A stretch of DNA of 23,006 bases from an uncultured Eubacteriales bacterium (lineage in GTDB: Bacteria; Bacillota; Clostridia; Oscillospirales; Oscillospiraceae): contig URCK01000022.1 of assembly GCA_900546295.1 (NCBI GenBank), positions 1 to 23,006 of the forward strand, written 5' to 3'. Positions 14,500 through 21,415 of the stretch are shown here, one piece after another (the first letter of the stretch is position 1; each line of letters starts with the position of its first letter). The translations under genes and the position numbers were made by a program. The notes beneath the pieces were generated by a model. It searched no databases. It was not told the origin of the DNA and was given only the letters and a program-made list of their open reading frames with translations.

Positions 14500-14748
14500 T
14501 CATTTCTCCTTTTTTTCGCCCGCTCTCGCGGCGCGCTCGCGCTCAAAGTCGATGATGTTCGTTTTCTTGCCGCTCTTTTCGTCAAGCACATAGAGCGAAT
14601 CGAGCTGCGACTTGAGGTTCGCCTTCACCGAGTCGATGTAGTCGCGGCGCAGCCGCGCCTGCTCCTCGCGCTCCTCGTCGGTCAGTCCCTCGCTTTTTGC
14701 CTTGCGCGCCAGCGCGTTGATGCGCGCGATCTTTTCTTCCATCGTCAT
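14500..14748 (-). CDS. DUF896 (UPF0291, YnzC-like) protein
   Basis: The 82-residue product contains the family core EEKIARINALARKAKSEGLT, then DEEREEQARLRRDYIDSVK, a two-helix unit seen in the Bacillus YnzC/YneP group. It is a small charged cytoplasmic protein; YneA-cluster members have been linked to the SOS response, but no function is established for most. An IDFERERAAR tail follows. AAGGAGA lies upstream of ATG 14748; a second ATG two codons later is possible. It sits between the S4 gene and the XpaC-like gene with very short gaps. Confidence 0.88.
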   Translation of the reverse strand: MTMEEKIARINALARKAKSEGLTDEEREEQARLRRDYIDSVKANLKSQLDSLYVLDEKSGKKTNIIDFERERAARAGEKKEK

Positions 14749-14762
14749 GTTCTTTCTTCTCC

Positions 14763-15551
14763 TTACAGGTATCGGCGCAGCAAGAGCGCCGTTCTTCCTT
14801 TTTTGCTGAGGCCCCCGACCTCGGCGACCTCGAATTTTCCGAGGCCTCGCGCGGAGATCACATCCCCCTGCGCAACGGGTGCGTCGGCCTTGAGCGTCTC
14901 GCGGTGGTTGAGCTGCACGCGCCCGGATGAGATAAGCTCCTGCGCTTTGCCCCGGCTCATTGAAAAGCCGCTCGCCGCCACCGCGTCAAGCCGCAGCGTC
15001 GAGACCGTGTCGCGGATCTCTTTGACCTTGAGTTCGGGGATATTCAGGTCAGAAAGCTCGATCTCGCTGAGAGAGAGCTTGACCCTTCCCGCGCTCGTCA
15101 CATTTTGCAGCAGATACGGCGCGATGTCGCGCGAAACGATCAGATCGCACGCGCCCTCCGACACCAGAATGTCGCCAAGCTTTTCCCTCGTGATGCCCTG
15201 CGCCATGAGCGAGCCGAGAAAGTCCCGGTGCGTCAGCGTGTCTTCCCTTCGGTAGGTGCAGCGCAGCGCCGTCATGGATTCGCTCTCGTCCGCTTCCTCC
15301 TGCCAGTCAGGGAGGAAGAGAAGCATCCTCCGCTCCGCGCGCTCATAGCCGCCGCGAAAGGCGTAGCCTTCGTGAATGGCGGCGGCGTGCAGCAGATCCT
15401 GCGCCGCGCGCTGCTCGGCGGGGCTTAAAAAATCCGTCGCCGCGGGGATATTGCGCTGCCGGCTCTGCTCGCATTTATCGAGGATGTGCGCCAGCAGGAT
15501 GCGCTCCTCGCCGCTTTGCGCGGCGCGGTCCAAAAGCTGTCTTCTATCCAT
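14763..15551 (-). CDS. YlmH-like S4-domain RNA-binding protein
   Basis: The 262-residue product has an N-terminal YlmH-type region (about residues 1-165, including FLSPAEQRAAQDLL and HRDFLGSLMAQGITREKLGDI) and a C-terminal S4 RNA-binding domain (about 180-245, RLDAVAASGFSMSRGKAQEL...SGRVQLNH). In Bacillus YlmH is linked to ribosome-associated quality control and binds stalled 50S subunits. Elsewhere ylmH usually lies in the sepF/divIVA cluster, but here it follows an ABC exporter. I chose ATG 15551 because GGAG lies eight bases upstream and it overlaps the ABC stop by one base (TGATG). The longer frame would run into the ABC gene. Confidence 0.9.
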   Translation of the reverse strand: MDRRQLLDRAAQSGEERILLAHILDKCEQSRQRNIPAATDFLSPAEQRAAQDLLHAAAIHEGYAFRGGYERAERRMLLFLPDWQEEADESESMTALRCTYRREDTLTHRDFLGSLMAQGITREKLGDILVSEGACDLIVSRDIAPYLLQNVTSAGRVKLSLSEIELSDLNIPELKVKEIRDTVSTLRLDAVAASGFSMSRGKAQELISSGRVQLNHRETLKADAPVAQGDVISARGLGKFEVAEVGGLSKKGRTALLLRRYL

Positions 15552-17308
15552 CAGGTCGCTCCGTTCTGCGTGCGCCACAGCGCGGCGTACTCGCCGTTTT
15601 CCTTAAGAAGCGCGTCGTGGCTGCCCTGCTCGACGATGCGGCCGTCCTCGATGACGAGGATACGGTCTGCCGAGCGGATGGTCGAGAGCCGGTGGGCGAT
15701 GATGAGCGTCGTGCGCCCGCGCGAAAGCTCGTCGAAGGCGTGCTGGATCTTTACCTCCGTCACGCTGTCGAGCGCGCTCGTGGCCTCGTCCAGAATGAGG
15801 ATGGAGGGATTCTTGAGGAAGATGCGCGCAATAGACACGCGCTGCTTCTGCCCGCCGGAGAGCATCGTGCCGCGCTCGCCGACGTAGGTGTCAAAGCCGT
15901 TCGGCATGGCCATGATGTCGTCATAGATCTCCGCGCGCTTTGCTGCCGCGACGATCTCCTCGTCCGTCGCCTCCGGGCGGCCGTAGCGGATGTTCTCGCG
16001 CACGGTGTCGGCAAAGAGGAAGACATCCTGCTGCACGATGCCGATGGCGCGGTGGAGCGAGGACTGCGTGATTTTCCGCACGTCCTCCCCGTCGATGCAG
16101 ATCGCGCCGTCGCTGACCTCATAAAAGCGCGGGATGAGCTGACAGAGCGTCGACTTGCCGCCGCCGGAGGGTCCCACGATGGCGACGACCTCGCCCGGCG
16201 CGATGCGCACGCTCACATCGTGCAGCACGCCGCCCGTTTCCTCCTCCGTGTCGTAGGAAAAGCTCACATGGTCAACGTCGATCTCGCCGCGGCAGGTTTT
16301 CAGCTCCTTCGCGTCCGGCGCATCCTTGAGCGCGGGCTCCACGCGCATCAGCGCGACGAAGCGCTCCACACCCGCAAAGCCGCGCGCAAAAATCTCAGAG
16401 AAGTTCGCAAGCTTGCGCACAGGGCTGATGAAGGCCGTGATGTAGAGCGAGAAAGTAATGAGGTCGATGTAGTTCATCTCGCCGCGCATGATGAGGTAGC
16501 CGCCCACTGCGATCACGGCGGTGGAGAGCAGCGTCATGAAAAATTCCATCGTCGCGTTGAAAACGCCCATCTCGTGATGGAAGGCGCGCTTGGAGACCTT
16601 GAATTCCTCGTTCGCGGTATTGAATTTGCCGACCTCCGCCGATTCGTTGGCAAAGGCGCGCGCCGTGCGGATGCCCGAGAGCGAGGACTCGATGCCGACG
16701 TTGATGGCGGCGGTCTTCTGCTTTTCGTTGCGCGAGGCGGCGCTCATCTTGCGGCGGCGGGACATGATGGCCGCGAGGAACACCGGCAGGATGCATGCGA
16801 CCACGAGCGTCAAGCGCCATTCGATCGACGCCATGATACCGAGCGCGCCGAGGATCGTGAGCGTGGAGATGAGCAGATCCTCCGGCCCGTGGTGGGCAAG
16901 CTCCGTGATCTCGAAAAGATCGCTCGTGAGGCGGCTCATGAGCTGGCCCGTGCGGTTGTGATCAAAAAAGCTCACGTCCAGCTCCTGCACGTGGATGAAG
17001 AGGTCGCGGCGGATGTCCGCCTCCACGCGGATGCCGAAGGTGTGGCCCCAGTAGGCGATGACATAGTATAAAAACGCGCGCACGATAAATGCGGCCATCA
17101 TCACAGCCATCACGGTGAAAAACGTGCGGTACTGCTGATTGGGCAAAAGATCGTACATCGACTTGCGCGTCACGAGCGGAAAGGCAAGGTCGACGAGGGC
17201 AACGATCGTTGCACAGGCAAGGTCTAAAACAAACAGGCCTCGGTGCGGCTTGAAATAGGATAGCAAAATTGCAAGCGGTTTTTTGTTTTGAAAATCGCGG
17301 GTCGTCAT
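15551..17308 (-). CDS. ABC exporter, fused permease and ATPase
   Basis: The 585-residue product has the standard half-transporter layout. A six-helix membrane domain (about residues 20-310) is followed by an ATPase domain with Walker A GPSGGGKST (379-387), signature LSGGQKQR (483-490), Walker B ILILDEAT (503-510) and the switch His in IAHR (537-540). It would work as a homodimer, or as a heterodimer with another half, to export lipids, peptides or drugs. No second half is adjacent and all catalytic residues look intact, so a homodimer is likely. The substrate cannot be read from the sequence. CAGGAGT precedes ATG 17308, and it heads an operon of four genes. Confidence 0.93.
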   Translation of the reverse strand: MTTRDFQNKKPLAILLSYFKPHRGLFVLDLACATIVALVDLAFPLVTRKSMYDLLPNQQYRTFFTVMAVMMAAFIVRAFLYYVIAYWGHTFGIRVEADIRRDLFIHVQELDVSFFDHNRTGQLMSRLTSDLFEITELAHHGPEDLLISTLTILGALGIMASIEWRLTLVVACILPVFLAAIMSRRRKMSAASRNEKQKTAAINVGIESSLSGIRTARAFANESAEVGKFNTANEEFKVSKRAFHHEMGVFNATMEFFMTLLSTAVIAVGGYLIMRGEMNYIDLITFSLYITAFISPVRKLANFSEIFARGFAGVERFVALMRVEPALKDAPDAKELKTCRGEIDVDHVSFSYDTEEETGGVLHDVSVRIAPGEVVAIVGPSGGGKSTLCQLIPRFYEVSDGAICIDGEDVRKITQSSLHRAIGIVQQDVFLFADTVRENIRYGRPEATDEEIVAAAKRAEIYDDIMAMPNGFDTYVGERGTMLSGGQKQRVSIARIFLKNPSILILDEATSALDSVTEVKIQHAFDELSRGRTTLIIAHRLSTIRSADRILVIEDGRIVEQGSHDALLKENGEYAALWRTQNGAT

Positions 17309-17342
17309 GTCGTCTTACTCCTGCATATAAAGATTCAAGATA

Positions 17343-17371
17343 ATTGTAGCACAGGCGCGCAGGCCTTGCAA
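17343..17371 (-). promoter_or_regulatory. Sigma-A promoter for the ABC exporter operon
   Basis: On the minus strand TTGCAA (17371-17366) and TACAAT (17348-17343) are 17 bases apart. The start codon of the ABC exporter is 34 bases beyond the -10. Confidence 0.75.
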
Positions 17372-17394
17372 GGAAAGCCGCCCCCTTTGCGCAA

Positions 17395-17424
17395 AAAAAG
17401 AGCTGCCAAAAGGCAGCTCTTTTT
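17395..17424 (-). terminator. Rho-independent terminator of the zinc-ribbon protein gene
   Basis: AAAAAGAGCTGCC pairs with GGCAGCTCTTTTT around an AAAA loop. On the minus strand it lies just after the stop at 17427 and ends in a run of seven T. Confidence 0.9.
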
Positions 17425-17426
17425 GT

Positions 17427-18122
17427 TCACTTGATGCGCACCGTGATCGTCAGCACCGCGCCGCCGACCGTGGCCGTCACGGTCGTGATGCCCGCCTTGA
17501 TGGGCGAGATCGTGCCGTCCGCCGAGATGGACAGGACGCTTGCGTCCGCCACCGCCCAGGCGACGGCGGCGTCCGTTCCGGAAACGCTCAGGCGGATAGA
17601 TTCGCTCGCCTTGATCGTGCAGTCGAAGTTGCCCGTCACGTCCTTGGGAAGGGTCGTGCCGACGTTCGTTTTGACGCTCAAGGCCGAGGCGTCCACCGTC
17701 GGAGTGACCGGGGTCGTCGTGCCGGGATCGGTCGTCTCGCCGCCCGTCGGATCGTTCACGTTCGGCTCCTCGCCGATGCTCGGGTCATTCTCGCCGTCTG
17801 CATCCGTCTCGCCGTCGACGGGCTTATTGATCCCATCCTGCACGCCGGGCTTGTCGCCGTCCTCATTGGGGCCGATCTTGGCAACGATCTTGTCGCCAAA
17901 GAGCGACCAGCTCAAAAGCAGCAGCGCCACCACGATGACCGCGGCCATCGCGCCGCGGGCGGAGTGCGTCTGCTTTTTATCCGAAACGCGGCGGCCGCCG
18001 CCCTTTCCCGTGCCGTTGTGCTTGCTGATCTTGCGCGGATGGTCGCCCTCCTCGCAGAAGGGGCATCTGCGATAGCTGGGGGAATATTCCTCACCGCAGC
18101 GCGGACATTTGAGAAGATCCAT
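17427..18122 (-). CDS. Zinc-ribbon membrane protein with Ig-like (Big_2-type) domain
   Basis: The 231-residue product begins MDLLKCPRCGEEYSPSYRRC and continues PFCEEG, giving a CxxC-N10-CxxC zinc ribbon at residues 6-22. A basic Gly-rich linker and one membrane helix (about 57-75) follow, then an acidic Gly/Asp/Pro/Thr-rich spacer (about 85-140). The C-terminal domain (about 145-231) ends in an ISADGTISPIKAG...TTVTATVGG pattern typical of bacterial Ig-like group 2 domains. The topology would place the zinc ribbon inside and the Ig-like domain outside the cell. Function is unknown; a sensor or anchoring role is only a guess. ATG 18122 is chosen over 18146 because AAAGGAG lies at the right distance before it. 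Confidence 0.8.
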   Translation of the reverse strand: MDLLKCPRCGEEYSPSYRRCPFCEEGDHPRKISKHNGTGKGGGRRVSDKKQTHSARGAMAAVIVVALLLLSWSLFGDKIVAKIGPNEDGDKPGVQDGINKPVDGETDADGENDPSIGEEPNVNDPTGGETTDPGTTTPVTPTVDASALSVKTNVGTTLPKDVTGNFDCTIKASESIRLSVSGTDAAVAWAVADASVLSISADGTISPIKAGITTVTATVGGAVLTITVRIK

Positions 18123-18190
18123 AGCGCCGCTCCTTTCTTTTTTCACAAATCGTTGTTCCTGCGGGCGCGCAGACCGCGCCGCTCCTTTAC

Positions 18191-18219
18191 ATAATACTTG
18201 TTTTTTTGCCCCGCGTCAA
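18191..18219 (-). promoter_or_regulatory. Sigma-A promoter for the zinc-ribbon protein gene
   Basis: On the minus strand TTGACG (18219-18214) and TATTAT (18196-18191) are 17 bases apart. The leader contains AAAGGAGCGGCGC twice: once soon after the -10 and once as the true ribosome binding site before ATG 18122. Confidence 0.75.
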
Positions 18220-18249
18220 CCGCAACGCGCAAAATTTTGAGCCGCCGCC

Positions 18250-18278
18250 TTGCTTTTCCGCCCCGCCGCCCCTATAAT
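18250..18278 (+). promoter_or_regulatory. Sigma-A promoter for uridine kinase
   Basis: TTGCTT (18250-18255) and a perfect TATAAT (18273-18278) are separated by 17 GC-rich bases. It is divergent from the zinc-ribbon promoter, with about 30 bases between the two -35 boxes. Confidence 0.75.
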
Positions 18279-18312
18279 AGTAAAAAATACGACATACATG
18301 GAGGATGCGGCG

Positions 18313-18930
18313 ATGAACACTATTTTTATCGGCATTGCAGGCGGCACCGGCTCTGGCAAAACGACGCTCACCGAGCATTTGAAGCAGCACTTCGGCGACG
18401 ATATCAGCGTGGTCCACCACGACAGCTACTATAAGCGCCAGGACCTTCCCTTTGAAGAGCGCTGCCAGCAGAACTACGACCATCCCGACGCCTTTGAGAC
18501 CGACCTCATGGTCGAGCAGCTCAAGGAACTCAAAGCGGGCAAGGCCATCCGCTGCCCCGTCTACTCCTTCTCCGAGCACCAGCGCACGGACGAGACCGAG
18601 CTCATCCAGCCAAGCAAGGTCGTCATCGTCGAGGGCATCCTCATTTTTCAGGACCCGCGCCTGCGCGAGATGCTGGACATCAAGATCTTCGTCGAGACCG
18701 ACGCGGATGTGCGCATCCTGCGCCGCGCCCTGCGCGACGTGCGTGACCGCGGCCGCACGCTCGAGAGCGTCATCACGCAGTACCTCACGACCGTCAAGCC
18801 CATGCACGAGCAGTTCGTCGAGCCGAGCCGCAAGTATGCCGATATCATCGTGCTCGAAGGCGGGCACAACCTAGTCGCGCTCGACATGATCATGCAGCGC
18901 ATCGCAAGCCACATCGCCGCCACGGATTGA
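18313..18930 (+). CDS. udk: Uridine kinase
   Basis: The enzyme phosphorylates uridine (and usually cytidine) with ATP or GTP in pyrimidine salvage. The 205-residue product has normal length. It shows the P-loop GGTGSGKTTL (residues 10-19), the HHDSYYK motif near residue 35, NYDHPDAFETDL near 55, YSFSEHQR near 85, VEGILIF and the RRALRDVRDRGR lid segment. TGGAGGA lies upstream of ATG 18313; an ATG at 18298 in frame overlaps that site and is less likely. It is a monocistronic unit with its own promoter and terminator. Confidence 0.96.
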   Translation: MNTIFIGIAGGTGSGKTTLTEHLKQHFGDDISVVHHDSYYKRQDLPFEERCQQNYDHPDAFETDLMVEQLKELKAGKAIRCPVYSFSEHQRTDETELIQPSKVVIVEGILIFQDPRLREMLDIKIFVETDADVRILRRALRDVRDRGRTLESVITQYLTTVKPMHEQFVEPSRKYADIIVLEGGHNLVALDMIMQRIASHIAATD

Positions 18931-18935
18931 ATCAG

Positions 18936-18971
18936 AAAAAACGGGAGCAGCTTTCAGCTGCTCCCGTTTTT
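18936..18971. terminator. Bidirectional rho-independent terminator
   Basis: A 15-16 bp stem built on ACGGGAGCAGCT and AGCTGCTCCCGT with a TTC loop is flanked by an A run on the left and a T run on the right. It ends udk on the plus strand and the birA-chr operon on the minus strand. Confidence 0.92.
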
Positions 18972-18978
18972 GATCTTC

Positions 18979-19584
18979 TTATACGCCCGCAAAGTGGAAC
19001 ACCACGCCGATCACAGCGGAAATGCCGATGAAGACGATCGGGTGCAGGTCCTTTGTCTTCTTGACGCAGCGCGTGAAGAAGAGCAGCGCCAGCGCAAGGA
19101 CGATGCCGCGCCAGTTGAACGCGCCGTCCCACGAAAACTTCATCAGCAGGGACGTATCCGCCGACGTGCTCGTGATCCCCGCGATCACCTGGAGCATCAC
19201 GCCCGCGCAGGCCGCGCCGATGAGGCCCGTAGAGGCCGGGCGCAGCCCATAAAACGCATCGGCAACAAACCTGCTGTCACGGAACTTTGCAAGCATCGCC
19301 GCGACGATCAGGATAACGACGATCGACGGCGTCACCTCGCCGATGGTGGCGATGATCGCGCCGGGCACGCCCGCGACCGTGTAGCCGACATAGGTCGCCA
19401 TGTTGATGCCGACCGGCCCCGGCGTGGATTCCGACACCGCCAGCATATTCATGAGGTCCGTCTGCGTGAACCAGCCGGTGCTCGCGCCGATATCTTTCAG
19501 GAACGGCAACGTCGCCATGCCGCCGCCGACGGCGAAAAGCCCCGTTTTGAAGAATTCCCAGTAGAGGCGAAGATAGAGCGTCAT
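18979..19584 (-). CDS. Chromate transporter family protein, half-size (second of pair)
   Basis: The 201-residue product is one CHR domain, with the FFKTGLFAVGGGMATLPFL signature at residues 11-29, followed by STPGPVGINMATYVGY (about 70-85) and a string of about six hydrophobic segments. CHR proteins export chromate by proton-linked exchange in well-studied cases. The short paired type in Firmicutes works, where tested, as a two-gene heteromer. The true substrate here is unknown. Its ATG overlaps the stop of the upstream half (19581-19584), and GGGAGG provides the ribosome binding site. Confidence 0.92.
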   Translation of the reverse strand: MTLYLRLYWEFFKTGLFAVGGGMATLPFLKDIGASTGWFTQTDLMNMLAVSESTPGPVGINMATYVGYTVAGVPGAIIATIGEVTPSIVVILIVAAMLAKFRDSRFVADAFYGLRPASTGLIGAACAGVMLQVIAGITSTSADTSLLMKFSWDGAFNWRGIVLALALLFFTRCVKKTKDLHPIVFIGISAVIGVVFHFAGV

Positions 19585-20120
19585 TTCGTCTCCCTCCCCT
19601 CAAGCGCCTTGAGCGCAACGCCGGAGAGCGCCGCAAGCAGCACGAACCACACCGGCGAAACGCTCAGAAAGATGCTGCCAAGCAGCACAAGGGCAAAGAT
19701 GAACGCCGTGCGCTTATCCACGACCGATTTCTTCAGCAGCTTGAGCACGGCATTCAGGATGAGCACGCACACGCACACCTGAATACCGGCAAAGGCATTC
19801 TGCACCCACGCAAGGTGCGAAAAGTTCGTGATGAGCCCTGCAAGGACCGTGATGATGACGAGCGAGGGAAACACGACGCCGAGCGTTGCCGCAATGCCGC
19901 CGAGGATGCCCTTTTTCTTCTCACCGACAAAGGTCGCCGTGTTGACGGCAATGATGCCCGGCGTGCACTGGCCGATGGCAAAGTAATCGACCAGCTCCTC
20001 CTCCGTGGCCCACTTCCTGTTCTGCACGATCTCGCGCTCGAGGATCGGCAGCATGGCCATGCCGCCGCCGAAGGTCATCACGCCGACCTTGGCAAAGGTG
20101 ATAAACAGTTCCCAGAGCAT
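19581..20120 (-). CDS. Chromate transporter family protein, half-size (first of pair)
   Basis: The 179-residue product is a CHR domain with TFAKVGVMTFGGGMAMLPIL (residues 9-28), then CTPGIIAVNTATFVG (about 63-77) and several membrane segments. The start is uncertain. ATG 20120 is used here, but a TTG at 20126 has a better placed AAGGAG, and an ATG at 20150 overlaps the end of birA and lacks a ribosome binding site. The two CHR genes overlap by four bases and differ clearly in sequence, as expected for the antiparallel two-subunit type. Being in the birA operon makes their expression dependent on the birA promoter unless an internal one exists. Confidence 0.9.
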   Translation of the reverse strand: MLWELFITFAKVGVMTFGGGMAMLPILEREIVQNRKWATEEELVDYFAIGQCTPGIIAVNTATFVGEKKKGILGGIAATLGVVFPSLVIITVLAGLITNFSHLAWVQNAFAGIQVCVCVLILNAVLKLLKKSVVDKRTAFIFALVLLGSIFLSVSPVWFVLLAALSGVALKALEGRETK

Positions 20121-20139
20121 ATTCAAAGCAAAGGTCTCC

Positions 20140-21141
20140 TTATTCCACATATCCGTAAAGGCCGCGCACCGACACCTCGCCCGTGCGCACGGTCTCCACC
20201 GTTCCGTTCTCGCGGCGCACGATGAGGCCGAATTCCTCGTCCACATCCAGCGCCGTGACCTTTTCCTTCGTATCCTGCCACAAAAGCTGCACCTCGCGCC
20301 CGATGGTCACGCAGCGGCGGCGGTATTCTTCGAGATAGCCGCTCGTATCGCCCGACTTGAGCGCCGTGTAGAGCGCGTCAAGCTCCTCGATCATCGCCGC
20401 GGCCAGCGCCGCGCGCGAGACGCGCCTGCCCGTTTCGCGCAGGATGGACGTTGCAATCTGCGCAACGTCGCCTTCAAAGTCCTCCTCGCGCTGGCTGACG
20501 TTGATGCCGATGCCCGCCACAACGTATTGCAGCGCGCCCGTCTCGCCCTCCACGCTCAGCTCGGTCAGGATGCCGCAGAGCTTTCTGCCGTTGAGCACAA
20601 GGTCGTTCGTCCACTTGATCTGCACGCTCGTGCCGCCCACACGGTCGACCGCGCGGCTCATCGCAACGGCAACGAGGCCCGTGAGCGGCATGAGCTGCGC
20701 GGGACTGAGTTCCGGGCGCAGCAAAACAGAAAGGTACACGCCCTTGCCCGCCGCGCTCTGAAAGCTGCGGCCGCGGCGACCGCGGCCGCTCGTCTGCTCC
20801 GCCGCGACGGCTACGGTACCATCCGGCGCGCCGTCGAGCGCGATGCGCTTTAGGTAGGCGTTGGTCGAGTCGATGGAGTCAAAGCAGTCGATGCGCCCAC
20901 CGACCAACCGCACCGTGCCAAGAAAGCTGCGCACGGTCTGCTCGCTGAGCACATCGGGCAGCGCCTTGAGGCAGTAGCCGCGCCCCGGCACGGCGTCGAT
21001 CTCATAGCCCTGCGCGCGCAGGGCGGAGATGCTCTTCCAGATCGCCGCGCGGGTGATGCCGAGCGAGGCGCTGATGGACTCGCCCGAAACAAAGCGTCCC
21101 TTTTCGCGCAGCAGCAATGCCAAAACCGTTTCTTTTCCCAT
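20140..21141 (-). CDS. birA: Biotin--[acetyl-CoA-carboxylase] ligase and biotin repressor
   Basis: The 333-residue product is a class II BirA: an N-terminal winged helix-turn-helix (about residues 15-60, SGESISASLGITRAAIWKSI) and a catalytic ligase domain. That domain shows the biotinyl-AMP loop GRGRRGR (119-125), the KWTNDLVLNGRKLCGILTE stretch (176-194, catalytic Lys187) and a C-terminal SH3-like domain. It attaches biotin to carboxylases and, when loaded, represses biotin genes. ATG 21141 follows GGAGGA; the frame continues upstream but that part lies in the promoter region. A BirA-type operator overlaps its own promoter (21286-21316). The two CHR genes follow it closely. Confidence 0.95.
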   Translation of the reverse strand: MGKETVLALLLREKGRFVSGESISASLGITRAAIWKSISALRAQGYEIDAVPGRGYCLKALPDVLSEQTVRSFLGTVRLVGGRIDCFDSIDSTNAYLKRIALDGAPDGTVAVAAEQTSGRGRRGRSFQSAAGKGVYLSVLLRPELSPAQLMPLTGLVAVAMSRAVDRVGGTSVQIKWTNDLVLNGRKLCGILTELSVEGETGALQYVVAGIGINVSQREEDFEGDVAQIATSILRETGRRVSRAALAAAMIEELDALYTALKSGDTSGYLEEYRRRCVTIGREVQLLWQDTKEKVTALDVDEEFGLIVRRENGTVETVRTGEVSVRGLYGYVE

Positions 21142-21154
21142 AGCGTCCTCCGCC

Positions 21155-21180
21155 GTTACAAAATGTAACCGAAATGTTAC
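21155..21180. repeat. Clustered GTTAC/GTAAC half-sites in the birA leader
   Basis: GTTACA-AAA-TGTAAC (21155-21169) is a perfect palindrome with odd spacing. A further GTTAC (21176-21180) makes three half-sites. The right part (TGTAACCGAAAT) repeats the left arm of the BirA operator at 21286 (TGTAAACCGAAAT) with one base missing. It may be a second, weaker operator or a decayed duplicate. Confidence 0.45.
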
Positions 21181-21262
21181 CCTTTTGAAGTTGACAGGCG
21201 GCAGCTTATCGCTTACGATTGACATAACATCAAATTTCGCGTTCCGCCGCTGCCGTCTTAGG

Positions 21263-21291
21263 ATTGTAGCACGCTTGCCGCCGTATGTAAA
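21263..21291 (-). promoter_or_regulatory. Sigma-A promoter for birA
   Basis: On the minus strand TTTACA (21291-21286) and TACAAT (21268-21263) are 17 bases apart. The -35 lies inside the left arm of the BirA operator. The leader before birA would be about 115 bases. Confidence 0.7.
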
Positions 21292-21316
21292 CCGAAATCT
21301 CCCATTTTGGTTTACC
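21286..21316. promoter_or_regulatory. BirA-type operator
   Basis: TGTAAACC (21286-21293) and GGTTTACC (21309-21316) form an inverted repeat with a 15-base spacer. This matches the known BirA pattern TTGTwAACC-N14/16-GGTTwACAA at most positions. It overlaps the -35 of the birA promoter and lies 35 bases left of the MBOAT promoter, so it could control either or both. Confidence 0.7.
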
Positions 21317-21350
21317 CGGCGGTTTCTTTCCGAATTCCCGGTTTTTTCCA

Positions 21351-21379
21351 TTGCCGCACACGAGCATTTCGCATAAAAT
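21351..21379 (+). promoter_or_regulatory. Sigma-A promoter for the MBOAT gene
   Basis: TTGCCG (21351-21356) and TAAAAT (21374-21379) are 17 bases apart, 36 bases before the GTG start. Confidence 0.6.
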
Positions 21380-21415
21380 ACGGCGTAGCCGACTATCTTT
21401 GACAGGAGCTTTCCC

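Noticed and set aside
13003..15255. A 750-codon plus-strand open frame
   Set aside because: It is antisense to glgB, the XpaC-like gene, DUF896 and the S4 gene, has low-complexity Arg/Ala-rich sequence and no ribosome binding site logic.
21191..21219. Plus-strand TTGACA-N17-TACGAT promoter-like match
   Set aside because: It lies within the birA leader, more than 190 bases before the MBOAT start, and a nearer promoter (21351-21379) fits better. It may be chance.
21142..21351. N-terminal extension of the BirA reading frame
   Set aside because: It covers the promoter and leader, and the product from ATG 21141 begins exactly like other BirA winged-helix domains.
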